In this document: positions 34,666 to 44,335 of the stretch, piece after piece | Layout of the letters: every line of letters begins with the position of its first letter | Numbering within the stretch: the first letter of the stretch is position 1 | Source of the DNA: Mesorhizobium kowhaii | Lineage (GTDB): Bacteria > Pseudomonadota > Alphaproteobacteria > Rhizobiales > Rhizobiaceae | Direction: 5' to 3' | Length of the DNA: 64,000 nucleotides | NCBI RefSeq assembly: GCF_003253745.1 | Contig: NZ_MZXV01000032.1 | Coordinates: 558,001 to 622,000 of the forward strand | Translations under genes and position numbers: made by a program | The notes under the pieces: model-generated | Databases searched by the model: none | What the model saw: only the letters and a program-made list of their open reading frames with translations | What the model was told of the DNA's origin: nothing

Positions 34666-35604
34666 ATGACCGATTACAAAACCCTCATCGACGCCGAGAC
34701 CTGGGCCTTCATCGAGCGGACCAATTCCTATTATCCGCCTGATACGATCGACTACACGATCGCGCAGCAGCGCGAGATCTATGACCGCATGTGCCGCGAG
34801 TTCTTTGCCGGCTATCCCGAAGGCGTCGCGGTCGAAACCTCTGCCATTGCCACGCCCACCCGCGACATCCCAATCCGCATCTACCGAAGCGCGCCGCAGG
34901 CAGCAGTGACGGTGCTTTATTTCCATGGCGGCGGTTTTATCCTTGGTGGCCTCGACAGCCATGACGATGTCTGCGCCGAGCTCTGCGCACGCACCGGCTA
35001 TGAGGTGGTCTCGGTCGACTACCGGCTGGCGCCGGAGCACCTGCACCCGGCCGCCTTCGACGACGTGATGAGCGCCTTCGAATGGGCCACCACCAATCGC
35101 GAGCATCCAATTGCGCTTTGCGGCGACAGTGCCGGCGGCAATCTTGCCGCTGCCGTCAGCCATGCGACACGCGGCCATCCGCGCAAGCCGATCGGCCAGG
35201 TACTGATCTATCCCGGCCTCGGCGGCGACCGCTCGCGTGGCTCTTATGTGACGCATGCCGAGGCGCCGATGCTGACCATGCGCGATCTCGAGTTCTACAA
35301 GAACATCCGAACCGGCGGCGTAGATGGGACCGGCGACATCACGCTGTCGCCGCTCGCCGACGCCGACTTCGCCAATCTGCCGCCGACGGTGCTGATCACT
35401 GCCGAGTGCGACCCGCTGTCGTCCGACGGCGAAGCCTATCGTGACCGCGTCGTCGCCGCGGGCGGACGGGCATATTGGTTCGAGGAACCTGGGCTGGTGC
35501 ATGGCTATCTGAGAGCCCGGCACACGGTCGGCCGCGCCCGCGTCAGCTTTACGCGGATCGTCAATGCGGTAGCAGCTTTGGCAAGGGGCGAATGGGTCCC
35601 GTGA
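34666..35604 (+). CDS. Alpha/beta hydrolase of the HSL esterase family
   Basis: A 312-residue hydrolase. The oxyanion motif is YFHGGGFILGG, the nucleophile elbow GDSAGGNLAAAV, the Asp is in TAECDPLSSD and the His in GLVHGYLRA. It starts ten bases after the hydratase gene on the same strand, so it is probably the last gene of the carnitine operon. The pathway needs a thioesterase for betainyl-CoA and carnitinyl-CoA, and none is fused to the dehydrogenase; this protein is a candidate, or it may hydrolyse acylcarnitine esters before uptake into the pathway. Both ideas are inference. Confidence 0.83.
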   Translation: MTDYKTLIDAETWAFIERTNSYYPPDTIDYTIAQQREIYDRMCREFFAGYPEGVAVETSAIATPTRDIPIRIYRSAPQAAVTVLYFHGGGFILGGLDSHDDVCAELCARTGYEVVSVDYRLAPEHLHPAAFDDVMSAFEWATTNREHPIALCGDSAGGNLAAAVSHATRGHPRKPIGQVLIYPGLGGDRSRGSYVTHAEAPMLTMRDLEFYKNIRTGGVDGTGDITLSPLADADFANLPPTVLITAECDPLSSDGEAYRDRVVAAGGRAYWFEEPGLVHGYLRARHTVGRARVSFTRIVNAVAALARGEWVP

Positions 35605-35733
35605 GCGCCGTCGTACATATGCGGTGTATATAATTCAGGCCAAAACCTGCTCTCGAATTCCTATGCGGCCAGCGACTATGTAATTCCCAGCCGCTTGACT
35701 GGCGGCCGGAACGACAGACTGGCTTCAAGGACC

Positions 35734-36054
35734 ATGAGATTACATTCAGTCTGGCTGACCTCCAAGGCCAGCCGCAGGGTGCCGACGGAATATTTTGTCC
35801 TGGCAAACCTGAAAGAGCAGGGCGCTATCATCGGCCGGCTCGCCGGGCATCCGATCGCCGATACGGTCGTCGATGCGAACGGATCCCGATATCGCTATGT
35901 CGGCGTCGCAACGCGCGACGCCGACGGGCGCTTCGATGTCGAAGCGCTGCGGGCTGGCGAATGGATCGTCCAGCCGGGCCTGGTCTATGCCGCCGACGGC
36001 AAGGCCGCTCCGTCAAAGCCGCTGCTGCGCGGGCGCGGCCGCAATCCGTCCTGA
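35734..36054 (+). CDS. Hypothetical protein, 106 residues
   Basis: A 106-residue protein with a coherent soluble composition, for example REWIV-like stretches in RAGEWIVQPGLVYAADG and LANLKEQGAIIGRL. No family recognised, no signal peptide, no clear ribosome site. Its last 42 bases overlap the end of the convergent DapA-like gene, which is unusual but possible. It may instead start elsewhere in the frame. Confidence 0.5.
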   Translation: MRLHSVWLTSKASRRVPTEYFVLANLKEQGAIIGRLAGHPIADTVVDANGSRYRYVGVATRDADGRFDVEALRAGEWIVQPGLVYAADGKAAPSKPLLRGRGRNPS

Positions 36055-36966
36055 TTGCATTGCGCCCGATCCACCCTCGTTCAGGGTCACCATCGCCTCT
36101 CGTATTGCCGTCGCGGTTTCAGGACGGATAGCGGTCAATGGCAAGCGGACGTCCGGGCTCAGCCCCAGCGCTAGATGCAGGGCGTATTTGACCGGCACCG
36201 GATTGCTCTCCAGTTCAAGCGCGGCGATCAGCGGCCGCATGCGATGATGGATGGCCCGGGCGGTGTGGTCTTCGCCTTGCCGGCAGGCATCATGCATCTC
36301 GACGCACAGTCGGGGCGCGACGTTGGAGACCACGGAGATCGTTCCTCGTCCACCCATCGTGTTGAAGCCGAACGACGTCGCATCGTGGCCGGACAGGCAG
36401 ATGAAGCGACGCCTCAGCACTGCGGGAAGCGAGGATAGGCGGTTCACATCGCCGGTGGCGTCCTTGATGCCGACTATGGTTGGGATCCGCGCCAGGCGCT
36501 CGAGCGTCTCCAGCGACAGGTCGACGCCGGTTCGCGCCGGGACATTGTAGACGATGATCGGTATCCTGACCTTGCTGGCGACCGCTTCGAAGTGGCGGAA
36601 AATCCCCTCCTGGCTCGGCCTGTTGTAGTACGGCGTCACGATGAGGGCGGCGTCGGCGCCAAAAGCTTCGGCGGCTGTCGAGAAGGCAATCGTCGTCTCG
36701 GTGCTGTTCGTCCCGGTGCCGGCGATGATCGGTACCCTGCCGCCGGCAATTTTCACGCAGAGCGCGATGATGTCGAGGCGCTCCTCCCACGACAAGGTCG
36801 GGGCTTCACCTGTGGTGCCGCACGGCACCAGCCCGTTGATCCCCTGTTCGATCTGCCAACGCAACAGCGTGGTCAGTTGCTTCAGGTCGACCTCGCCGTC
36901 GGTGAACGGCGTTACCAGCGCGGTCATCGCTCCTGTCAGGCGCATTCGTGCTTGTTCGGGTGTCAT
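36013..36966 (-). CDS. DapA-family aldolase/synthase paralogue
   Basis: A 317-residue class I aldolase-fold enzyme of the DHDPS family. GLVPCGTTGEAPTLSWEE is the pyruvate carboxylate loop, the Schiff-base Lys is in VGIKDATGDVNR, and the catalytic Tyr region is VYNVPARTG. These residues support a true 4-hydroxy-tetrahydrodipicolinate synthase activity, though rhizobia carry several paralogues acting on other substrates, and the main dapA usually lies elsewhere. About 20 extra C-terminal residues are present. Start 36966 follows AAGGAG. Small genes upstream on the same strand overlap or lie close to it. Confidence 0.84.
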   Translation of the reverse strand: MTPEQARMRLTGAMTALVTPFTDGEVDLKQLTTLLRWQIEQGINGLVPCGTTGEAPTLSWEERLDIIALCVKIAGGRVPIIAGTGTNSTETTIAFSTAAEAFGADAALIVTPYYNRPSQEGIFRHFEAVASKVRIPIIVYNVPARTGVDLSLETLERLARIPTIVGIKDATGDVNRLSSLPAVLRRRFICLSGHDATSFGFNTMGGRGTISVVSNVAPRLCVEMHDACRQGEDHTARAIHHRMRPLIAALELESNPVPVKYALHLALGLSPDVRLPLTAIRPETATAIREAMVTLNEGGSGAMQSGRIAAAPAQQRL

Positions 36967-37372
36967 GGGAATCAAATTCTCCTTGGTGATTGTTTGGGTA
37001 CGCTGCCTGTTCGAGGTGCGAGGCAAGCAAGGCCGAGAGCACCGCGGCAGCCAGATCCGTATGGTCAGCTTCGACTATGCCGGCCTTGCCCGGCGCCCCT
37101 GCAGGCGTGACGTGAATGCTGCAAAGCCAACGCTCGCCGATCCTACCGATCGACGACACCGAACGCTCCGGTTTCGACAAGGCGACGAGCAGGAGGACGG
37201 CGTCGAGCGTGGCGCCGGCCTCGACCAGATCGGCAAACCGGCGGCCTTGCCGGGATGATCTGTCGAGCGACAGGCCGCGTGCGGCCTCCCACAGCTGGTG
37301 TTCGAGCAACCTGCCGACATGCGGGAGACGATCAAGCAGTCCGGCCAGATCGGCAGCGTTGGAAGTGTCCAT
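36806..37372 (-). CDS. Hypothetical protein overlapping the DapA-like gene
   Basis: A 188-residue open frame. Its first 125 residues (DLAGLLDRLPHVGRLLEHQLW, LDAVLLLVALSKPE) have normal protein composition, but the last 50 lie in the second frame of the DapA-like gene and are charged and repetitive, like a shadow frame. The real protein may have ended near 36970 with loss of its stop codon, or the frame may be genuinely long. No family recognised and the ribosome site is weak. Confidence 0.45.
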   Translation of the reverse strand: MDTSNAADLAGLLDRLPHVGRLLEHQLWEAARGLSLDRSSRQGRRFADLVEAGATLDAVLLLVALSKPERSVSSIGRIGERWLCSIHVTPAGAPGKAGIVEADHTDLAAAVLSALLASHLEQAAYPNNHQGEFDSHDTRTSTNAPDRSDDRAGNAVHRRRGRPEATDHAVALADRTGDQRAGAVRHHR

Positions 37373-37413
37373 GGCCAGACCATTCCGGAAAGGTGAAGCA
37401 GCCGGAAACAGGA

Positions 37414-37634
37414 TCAGTTGAACAGGGAAAGGCGGACGCTCGCCGGGGCGAAGCGTATCGCGCCGGCCTGACGACCGCTTTCCATCGTGGCGAACCGGAC
37501 GGCGGAACTCCTGTCGGCAAAAACGCCGCCGGTCAGGCCTTCTTCGTCACGCGCGATCCAGTGGCCTTCGCCGTCGCGACCGACCACGAAGCGTCAAGAG
37601 CGTTGCCATCGGGGGATATATGAGAACTTTGCAT
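37414..37634 (-). pseudogene. Frameshifted gene for a 73-residue conserved small protein
   Basis: Starting at ATG 37634, behind GGCAGGAGATGACG, the frame encodes MQSSHISPDGNALD and then drifts into a short out-of-frame tail. A second frame on the same strand resumes as RFVVGRDGEGHWIARDEEG and continues with GGVFADRSSAVRFA to a stop at 37414. One extra C near 37594 (GACCGC in place of GACGC) would join both parts into a 73-residue protein of exactly 222 bases with stop. The second half has the RDxxGHWIxRDxxGLxGGxFxxR pattern I know from rhizobial small proteins of unknown role. Either a recent inactivating deletion or a sequencing error. Confidence 0.72.
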
Positions 37635-37654
37635 CGTCATCTCCTGCCTTGCGA

Positions 37655-37846
37655 TCAAGAGACCTGGGCAGCGATGGCGGCGGCGGCCAGCAGCGCACCG
37701 ACGACCAGGAGCCACCATGTCGGCGTGAATGGCGCGACCAGGCTGACCTGCCGGCGATTGTTGTTGGCCGCAAGCCGCGCCTGCTCGAGCTGCGAGGTCG
37801 GCAGCGGACGATGGGTGGGCAGATAGAGCCCGTCCGAGAGGAACAT
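37655..37846 (-). CDS. Small single-span membrane protein, 63 residues
   Basis: A 63-residue protein with a polar N-terminal half (FLSDGLYLPTHRPLPTSQLE) and one C-terminal membrane segment (WWLLVVGALLAAAAIAAQV). The ATG at 37846 follows AGAAGGAAGTCTCCG. No family recognised. It is the first of three small genes upstream of the DapA-like gene on the same strand; the 200 bases before it are AT-rich near 37960-38000 and probably hold the promoter. Confidence 0.62.
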   Translation of the reverse strand: MFLSDGLYLPTHRPLPTSQLEQARLAANNNRRQVSLVAPFTPTWWLLVVGALLAAAAIAAQVS

Positions 37847-38049
37847 CGGAGACTTCCTTCTTTCTGGAACTGTCACCACGAGGTGGTGACTGCCTGCAGC
37901 GGCTCAGGACCGGCTGCACTCGGAAAGATAAAAGCATCCGCATTTGTATTCGAGGCGGCCCAAAACTGAAAAATATAAAAAAGTCATATGTTTATCACCT
38001 GGGCGTATGTAGAGCCCAAGCTGGAAGATCGGACCGCGATGGCGCCGTT

Positions 38050-39708
38050 TCATGCTACCGAGGCGGCCGCTGCCCGGCCGGCGCCGCGGCCGGAAAAGAT
38101 ACAGCCGCCGAGGAACGTGCCTTCAAGCGCCGCATAGCCATGCACGCCGCCGCCGCCGAAACCGGCGGCTTCGCCAACGGCGTAAAGCCCCGCCACCGGC
38201 TGGCCATCGGCACCCAGCACACGGCTGTCGAGATCGGTCTGCAGGCCGCCCAGCGTCTTGCGGGTCAGGATGTTGAGGCGGACCGCGATCAGCGGGCCAT
38301 TTGCCGGGTCAAGCATCTTGTGCGGCTTTGCCGTGCGGATCAGCCGGTCACCGAGATAGGCGCGGGCACCGCGCAGAGCGGTGATCTGCATGTCCTTGGA
38401 GAACGGATTGTCGAGCTGCCGATCGCGGGCGCGGATCTCGCGCTCGACCTTTGCGAGTTCGAGCAGCGGCTCGCCGCCGGCCAGCGCATTCATGCGGGCG
38501 ACCAGCGTCGGCAGGTCGGCCTCGACGATGAAATCCTCGCCCTTCTCCATGAACGCCTTCACCGGCCCGGGAATGCCTGAAGTGGCGCGGCCAAGCACTT
38601 GCCGCCAGCTCTTGCCGGTCAGGTCGGGGTTCTGTTCGGAGCCCGACAGCGCGAACTCCTTCTGGATGATCTTCCTGGTCAGGATGAACCAGGTATAGTC
38701 GAAGCCGGTGCTCATGATGTGGCTGAGCGTGCCCAGCGTGTCGAAGCCGGGATAGAGCGGCACCGGCAGGCGCTTGCCCCTGGCATCGAGCCACAGCGAT
38801 GACGGGCCGGGCAGGATGCGGATCGCATGGTCGGTCCAGATCGGCGCCCAGTTCTTGATGCCCTCGACATAGTGCCACATGCGGTCGCGATTGATGATGC
38901 TGCCGCCGGCCGCTTCGGTGATCGCCAGCATGCGGCCGTCGACATGGTCGGGCACGCCCGTGATCATGCGCTTCGGTGCCGCGCCCAGCCGTTGTGGCCA
39001 GTTCTCGCGGACAAGCTGATGGTTGGCGCCAATGCCGCCGGAGGCGACGATCACCGCTTGCGCCTTGAGTTCGAAATCGCCGGCGATGTCGCGCGAACTC
39101 CTGTGGCCGCGCTCGACGGTGCTCGGCTGCAGGATGTCGCCACGCACACCGTCGACTGCGGCACCCGTGCGGGTCAATTCGTTGACGCGGTGGCGGAATT
39201 TGAAGCGGATCAGCCCGCTTTTCTCGGCTTCGCGCACGCGCTGGACAAAGGGTTCCAGCACGCCGGGTCCGGTGCCCCAGGTGATGTGGAAGCGCGGCAC
39301 CGAATTGCCGTGGCCGATGGCATTGCCGCCGCCACGCTCGGCCCAGCCGACCACGGGAAAGAATTTCAGGCCGCGCTGCATGAGCCAGGAGCGTTTCTCG
39401 CCAGCGGCAAAGCCGACATAGGCTTCGGCCCATTTGCGCGGCCAGAAATCCCCCGGCCGATCGAAAGCAGCGGTGCCCAGCCAGTCCTCGAGCGCCAGAT
39501 CATGCGAATCGCGGATGCGCATGCGCCGCTGCTCGGGCGAATCGACGAGGAAAAGGCCACCGAACGACCAGAACGCCTGGCCGCCCAGCGACTGCTCCGG
39601 CTCCTGGTCGACGATGACGGTCTTCTTGCCGGCCTCAGCAAGCTCGGCGGCGGCGACCAGCCCTGCAAGGCCGGCGCCGACAATGATCACGTCCGCATCG
39701 TCAGCCAT
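38050..39708 (-). CDS. FAD-binding dehydrogenase, KstD/fumarate reductase flavoprotein family
   Basis: A 552-residue flavoprotein. The N-terminal dinucleotide-binding motif is VIIVGAGLAGLVAAAELAEAG; the C-terminal FAD motif is GLYAVGEAAGFGGGGVHG. The middle contains the substrate domain typical of 3-ketosteroid dehydrogenase-like and fumarate-reductase-like proteins. Such stand-alone proteins are often annotated only as FAD-binding dehydrogenases; the substrate is unknown. Start 39708 follows GGGGGAGAAAAAG; the longer frame begins inside a palindromic repeat. Confidence 0.85.
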   Translation of the reverse strand: MADDADVIIVGAGLAGLVAAAELAEAGKKTVIVDQEPEQSLGGQAFWSFGGLFLVDSPEQRRMRIRDSHDLALEDWLGTAAFDRPGDFWPRKWAEAYVGFAAGEKRSWLMQRGLKFFPVVGWAERGGGNAIGHGNSVPRFHITWGTGPGVLEPFVQRVREAEKSGLIRFKFRHRVNELTRTGAAVDGVRGDILQPSTVERGHRSSRDIAGDFELKAQAVIVASGGIGANHQLVRENWPQRLGAAPKRMITGVPDHVDGRMLAITEAAGGSIINRDRMWHYVEGIKNWAPIWTDHAIRILPGPSSLWLDARGKRLPVPLYPGFDTLGTLSHIMSTGFDYTWFILTRKIIQKEFALSGSEQNPDLTGKSWRQVLGRATSGIPGPVKAFMEKGEDFIVEADLPTLVARMNALAGGEPLLELAKVEREIRARDRQLDNPFSKDMQITALRGARAYLGDRLIRTAKPHKMLDPANGPLIAVRLNILTRKTLGGLQTDLDSRVLGADGQPVAGLYAVGEAAGFGGGGVHGYAALEGTFLGGCIFSGRGAGRAAAASVA

Positions 39709-39735
39709 CTTTTTCTCCCCCGTTTGCCGGCTAAA

Positions 39736-39802
39736 GCAATTCCAGGAAAATTGCAAAACGGTTTTCCCGGGAAAAGCCATAGCGCTTTCCCTTGGGAATT
39801 GC
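39736..39802. repeat. Palindromic intergenic repeat, GCAATTCC class
   Basis: GCAATTCC (39736-39743) and GGAATTGC (39795-39802) frame an element with a second inner symmetry (AAAACGGTTTTCCCGGGAAAA). It belongs to a different repeat class from the GCATG elements but shares the CGGTTTTC centre. It lies between two minus-strand genes. Confidence 0.7.
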
Positions 39803-39815
39803 GTCAAACAAAGGG

Positions 39816-40802
39816 CTAGACGGCCTCCCAGCCGTCCTTGCCGCCGGCGCGGAAGATGGCGTCGATGACCTTCTGGTTGAGCACGGATTCCTCCAGCGTG
39901 AAGACACGCTCCTTGCCACCCTGTGCGGCCCGCGCGAAGGTCTCGACCTCCAGCCGGTACTGCTGGGTGCCGGGAAAGCGGAACACCTGCGCCTCGGTGT
40001 GGTTCTGGTTGTGCAGTTCGACGCGGTGATGATCGTAGAGCCCGGCATTGAAGGGGGAAAACAACTCGATGAAACCCTTCTCGCCATGGAACACCATGAC
40101 CTGGCGTGCCGCCATCTGCGTCGACAGGTAGAAGGACAACTCGAAGTCGCCGAAATCGGCGCGGATCGAGGAATAGATGTCGGTGCCGAATTTCTTGTCG
40201 CGCTCGATTGTCGCCTGCACCCGCAGCGGTTCCTTGCCGGTGGAAAAGCGCGTCGACACCGTCGGGTAGACACCGATATCGGGCAGCGCGCCGCCGCCGA
40301 GATCGAGCTTATTGCGCATGTTGTTGGGATCGACATTGTAATAGGAGAACGCGCCCTGCACGTGGCGCAGCCGGCCGATGGCGCCGCTGGCGATGAGATC
40401 GCGCACCTTGATCCATTGCGGGTGGTAGATGACCATGAAGGCTTCGCAGACCAGCACCTTCTTGGCGTCGCGCAGCTTGATCAGTGGCTGGATGTCCTTG
40501 GCGTCGAGCGCCAGCGGCTTTTCGACGAGAACGTGCTTGCCGGCCTCAATGGCCTTCGCCGTCCATTCGACGTGCTGGGAGGTCGGCAGCGGGATGTAGA
40601 CGCCATCGACGTCCTTCGAGGCAAGCAGCTCCTCATAGGAGCCGAAGGCTTGGCGCGCACCGAAGCGCTCTGCCAGTGCCTTGGCCTTCGACAGGTCGCG
40701 GCTGGCGATCGCCGACAGAACGCCGTTCTCCGCGTCGACCATTGCCGGCAACAACTGCTCGCGGCCGATCTTGGCCGTCGACAACACACCCCATCGGAAC
40801 AT
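39816..40802 (-). CDS. Gfo/Idh/MocA-family NAD(P)-dependent oxidoreductase
   Basis: A 328-residue sugar or inositol dehydrogenase-like enzyme. The Rossmann motif is [18 protein letters not shown], and the catalytic Lys is in [16 protein letters not shown]-terminal alpha/beta domain binds the sugar ([12 protein letters not shown]). Start 40802 is preceded by TATGGAGAAGCCTG. Substrate unknown. Confidence 0.86.
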   Translation of the reverse strand: MFRWGVLSTAKIGREQLLPAMVDAENGVLSAIASRDLSKAKALAERFGARQAFGSYEELLASKDVDGVYIPLPTSQHVEWTAKAIEAGKHVLVEKPLALDAKDIQPLIKLRDAKKVLVCEAFMVIYHPQWIKVRDLIASGAIGRLRHVQGAFSYYNVDPNNMRNKLDLGGGALPDIGVYPTVSTRFSTGKEPLRVQATIERDKKFGTDIYSSIRADFGDFELSFYLSTQMAARQVMVFHGEKGFIELFSPFNAGLYDHHRVELHNQNHTEAQVFRFPGTQQYRLEVETFARAAQGGKERVFTLEESVLNQKVIDAIFRAGGKDGWEAV

Positions 40803-40881
40803 CAGGCTTCTCCATAGCGATTGCAGGCGAGGAGGTTTGCCCGAAATCTCAGGAAAAGCCAATGACCAGGGCTGCCTGGAT

Positions 40882-41457
40882 TCAGCCCCGTTTGCCCGTC
40901 AGCGTCATGTCGAAGTCGACGATGTTGGAATAGATCGGCGTGCCCACATCCATGCCGTAGCGTGACCTGAGCACCTTGCCGGTGACATGGAATTTTATCG
41001 TGCCGGCCTTGAGGTCGCCAAGCTCGGCCGTGAACTTTTCCGGGAATGTCTTGCCTCGCGCCGTCAACCGGCCGCTGACGAGGGCCGTGGTGTCGCTGGT
41101 GCGGGTCACGCTGGTCGAGCGGAACTGGATTTCCGGGCTGTTGGCGGCGTCGAACACCGCGTCGGAGCGCAGGAAGGCATCGATGCGGCCCTGGCCGGTG
41201 CCGACGCTTTCGGGAAATATGGTGAAATTGACCTGCGAGCGGGCGACGTCGCTGTTGTCGATGCGGATCGAGCCTTTGAAGCGGCCGAAGGCGCCATCGA
41301 GGCCGCCGCCACCGACCTTGCCGATGGAAAAGCGGATCGAGGAGTTGGCCGGGCTGATCGCGTAACTGCCGGCGGCATCACCAAGCGCGATTGCCGCTGA
41401 AGCCGGCATGGCAAGGCAAACGGCGACCGCCGCAAATCCGAGGATACGCGTGTACAT
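40882..41457 (-). CDS. YceI-family periplasmic protein
   Basis: A 191-residue secreted lipocalin-like protein. The signal peptide [21 protein letters not shown] is followed by the YceI domain ([41 protein letters not shown]). YceI proteins bind polyisoprenoids or other amphiphiles. It lies 71 bases after a cytochrome b561 gene on the same strand, a pairing seen widely in proteobacteria. Confidence 0.9.
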   Translation of the reverse strand: MYTRILGFAAVAVCLAMPASAAIALGDAAGSYAISPANSSIRFSIGKVGGGGLDGAFGRFKGSIRIDNSDVARSQVNFTIFPESVGTGQGRIDAFLRSDAVFDAANSPEIQFRSTSVTRTSDTTALVSGRLTARGKTFPEKFTAELGDLKAGTIKFHVTGKVLRSRYGMDVGTPIYSNIVDFDMTLTGKRG

Positions 41458-41528
41458 TGAGGTGTTCCTTGTTGTAGGCGGCGCATTTCCTGCGCGCCCT
41501 CACACAATGAACGAATGACCCGGCCGCT

Positions 41529-42107
41529 CTATTCCGCACTGTCTTCTGACGAAGGCGTGATCATGCGTGTGAGCACGCCATCCCTGAGCTGGAAATGATG
41601 ACGCAGCGCCGCCGCGACATGCAGCACGACCAGGGCCATGCCGGCATAGGCGAGATACCAATGCGCTGACGCCCAGAAGCTTTCGGCCGCATCCGATTCG
41701 GCCAGCGGCAGGTTCGGCATGAGGAAAAGATTGAACGGCAGGCTAGGGATCTCCAGCATCGACACCGACACCAGCGCCCAGCCGGACAAGGGTAGGGCCA
41801 GTTGAAACGCGTAGAGCCCAAGGTGAGCGAGCGGCGCGGCCCGCCGCTCCAGGATTCCGACCGAACGCGGCAGCGCCGGCGCGGCATTGCCGAGACGCCA
41901 GGCGATGCGCAGGATGATCAGGCCGAGCAGCAGAAAACCGAAGGATTTGTGCAGCTGGATCAGTTCGAAGGCGGTGCGCTGGCTGGTCAGCCGCACCATG
42001 ATGAAGCCGAGCCCGAACTGGCCGATGAAGATCAGCGCAATCAGCCAGTGGAGAATGATCGCGCCCCAGCCATAGCGGGTCGTGCTGTTGGTGATTGATA
42101 TCTGCAT
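41529..42107 (-). CDS. Cytochrome b561
   Basis: A 192-residue membrane cytochrome with four spans. Candidate haem-ligand histidines are in GWGAIILHWLIALIFIGQ, LIQLHKSFGFLLLG, APLAHLGLYAFQ and VVLHVAAALRHHF. It passes electrons across the inner membrane, and its neighbour YceI may bind a quinone-like ligand. Start 42107 gives the usual N-terminus; the longer frame adds a polar extension and overlaps the LysR gene end. Confidence 0.88.
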   Translation of the reverse strand: MQISITNSTTRYGWGAIILHWLIALIFIGQFGLGFIMVRLTSQRTAFELIQLHKSFGFLLLGLIILRIAWRLGNAAPALPRSVGILERRAAPLAHLGLYAFQLALPLSGWALVSVSMLEIPSLPFNLFLMPNLPLAESDAAESFWASAHWYLAYAGMALVVLHVAAALRHHFQLRDGVLTRMITPSSEDSAE

Positions 42108-42151
42108 GGGACGTGAACGAATGGTGGGGCGGGTTTCTTCCGGCCCGCGCT

Positions 42152-43042
42152 TCACCCGCTGATCTTGAAGAAATCAACGAAAGCCCTGAGCGCCGGGCGC
42201 ATCTGGCGGCGGCTTGGGTAGTAGACGAAGAACCCGTCGAAGGGCGGGCACCAGTCCTCCAGCACGCGCACAAGCCTGCCGTCGGCGATTGCCTCGCTGA
42301 CATAGCCTTCGAACACAAAGGTCAGGCCGGCGCCGTTGAGCGCCGCTTCTACTATCAGGCGATCCTCGCCGACGATCAGCGGACCTTCGACTGATATCTC
42401 CAGCTCCTCGCCATCCTTTTCGAACTCCCAGCGGTAGAGCACGCCGCTCGAGAAGCGGAAGCGGACGCAGCGATGTGCCGCCAGGTCGCGCGGATGCAGG
42501 GGGCGCGGCATGGTCTCGAAATAGGAAGGAGCGGCAACCACAGCGCCACGGATCGACGCTCCGATCCGCACCGCGACCATGTCCGGCTGCAGGCTTTCAC
42601 CGAGCCTGACGCCGGCATCGAAGCCGCCTTCGACCACATCGGTGAAGCGATCCTCGACGACGATCTCCAGCACGATGTCGGGAAAGGCCTGGGCAAACGC
42701 CCCGAGCCGTGGTGCGAGTGTGAGCTGGGCGGCGGTGCGCGGTACGGTAAGCCTCAAATTACCCGCCGGCCGGTCACGCGCCTCGATCGCCGTCTCCAGC
42801 GCCAAGTCGATCTCCGACAGCGCCGGCCGCAGCCGCTCCAGCAACTGCGCACCTTCTTCGGTGGGCGCAACGCTGCGCGTGCTGCGCGACAGCAAGCGAA
42901 CGCCAAGTCGTGCCTCGAGGCTGGACACCGCATGGCTGACCGCCGATGGCGCGATGGCCAATTCCCTGGCCGCGCCGCGAAAGCTGCCGCATTGGGCGAC
43001 GGTCGCGAGCACCGCGAGTTGTGAAAGATGGGCTCGATTCAT
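42152..43042 (-). CDS. LysR-family transcriptional regulator
   Basis: A 296-residue regulator. The N-terminal winged helix reads LAVLATVAQCGSFRGAAREL and SAVSHAVSSLEARLGVRLL; the remainder is a periplasmic-binding-like effector domain. It diverges from the aldo/keto reductase gene at 43226, and the gap contains two palindromic repeats, so it likely controls that gene. Effector unknown. Confidence 0.88.
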   Translation of the reverse strand: MNRAHLSQLAVLATVAQCGSFRGAARELAIAPSAVSHAVSSLEARLGVRLLSRSTRSVAPTEEGAQLLERLRPALSEIDLALETAIEARDRPAGNLRLTVPRTAAQLTLAPRLGAFAQAFPDIVLEIVVEDRFTDVVEGGFDAGVRLGESLQPDMVAVRIGASIRGAVVAAPSYFETMPRPLHPRDLAAHRCVRFRFSSGVLYRWEFEKDGEELEISVEGPLIVGEDRLIVEAALNGAGLTFVFEGYVSEAIADGRLVRVLEDWCPPFDGFFVYYPSRRQMRPALRAFVDFFKISG

Positions 43043-43114
43043 CGATCTATTTTATAGAACAGCCCGTGCGCATGAAAGACGATTATCGAACATAGAACAA
43101 GGCGCTATCTCCAC

Positions 43115-43202
43115 ATGCGTGTCGCCCAAAAGTGCGCAGCGGTTTGGGGGGCAACGACATGCAAAAAACAAAGACTTAAAGCGCGTTGTCGACGCGCTTT
43201 AA
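43115..43202. repeat. Composite palindromic repeat between lysR and the aldo/keto reductase
   Basis: A GCATG-class hairpin (ATGCGTGTCGCC ... CAACGACATGC, about 43115-43162), followed by the perfect hairpin TTAAAGCGCG-TTGTCGA-CGCGCTTTAA (43176-43202). The same pair of hairpins occurs between gbcA and gbcB. It covers much of the intergenic region and ends about ten bases before the ribosome site of the reductase gene. Confidence 0.8.
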
Positions 43203-43225
43203 GCATCACAACAAGGAGACGCGTG

Positions 43226-44221
<996 letters not shown>

Positions 44222-44243
44222 GCATTGATCTCGGATCAATCGA

Positions 44244-44263
44244 AGGGGCGCTTCGGCGCCCCT
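44244..44263 (+). terminator. Terminator after the aldo/keto reductase
   Basis: AGGGGCGC-TTCG-GCGCCCCT (44244-44263), an eight-base stem with a stable UUCG tetraloop, followed by CTTG. The T-run is short, but the stem is strong and the position is 22 bases past the stop codon. Confidence 0.75.
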
Positions 44264-44335
44264 CTTGCGTGGTACGCGCTGCATAGAAATTGGAAAGCTT
44301 TGGCGGGACAGCGCCCCCCTCTGTCCCGCCGACAT

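Noticed and set aside
37533..37943. A 136-codon minus-strand frame upstream of the DapA-like gene
   Set aside because: Most of it is antisense-like or out of frame with a better small membrane protein gene; only its last part is real, as the first half of the frameshifted gene.
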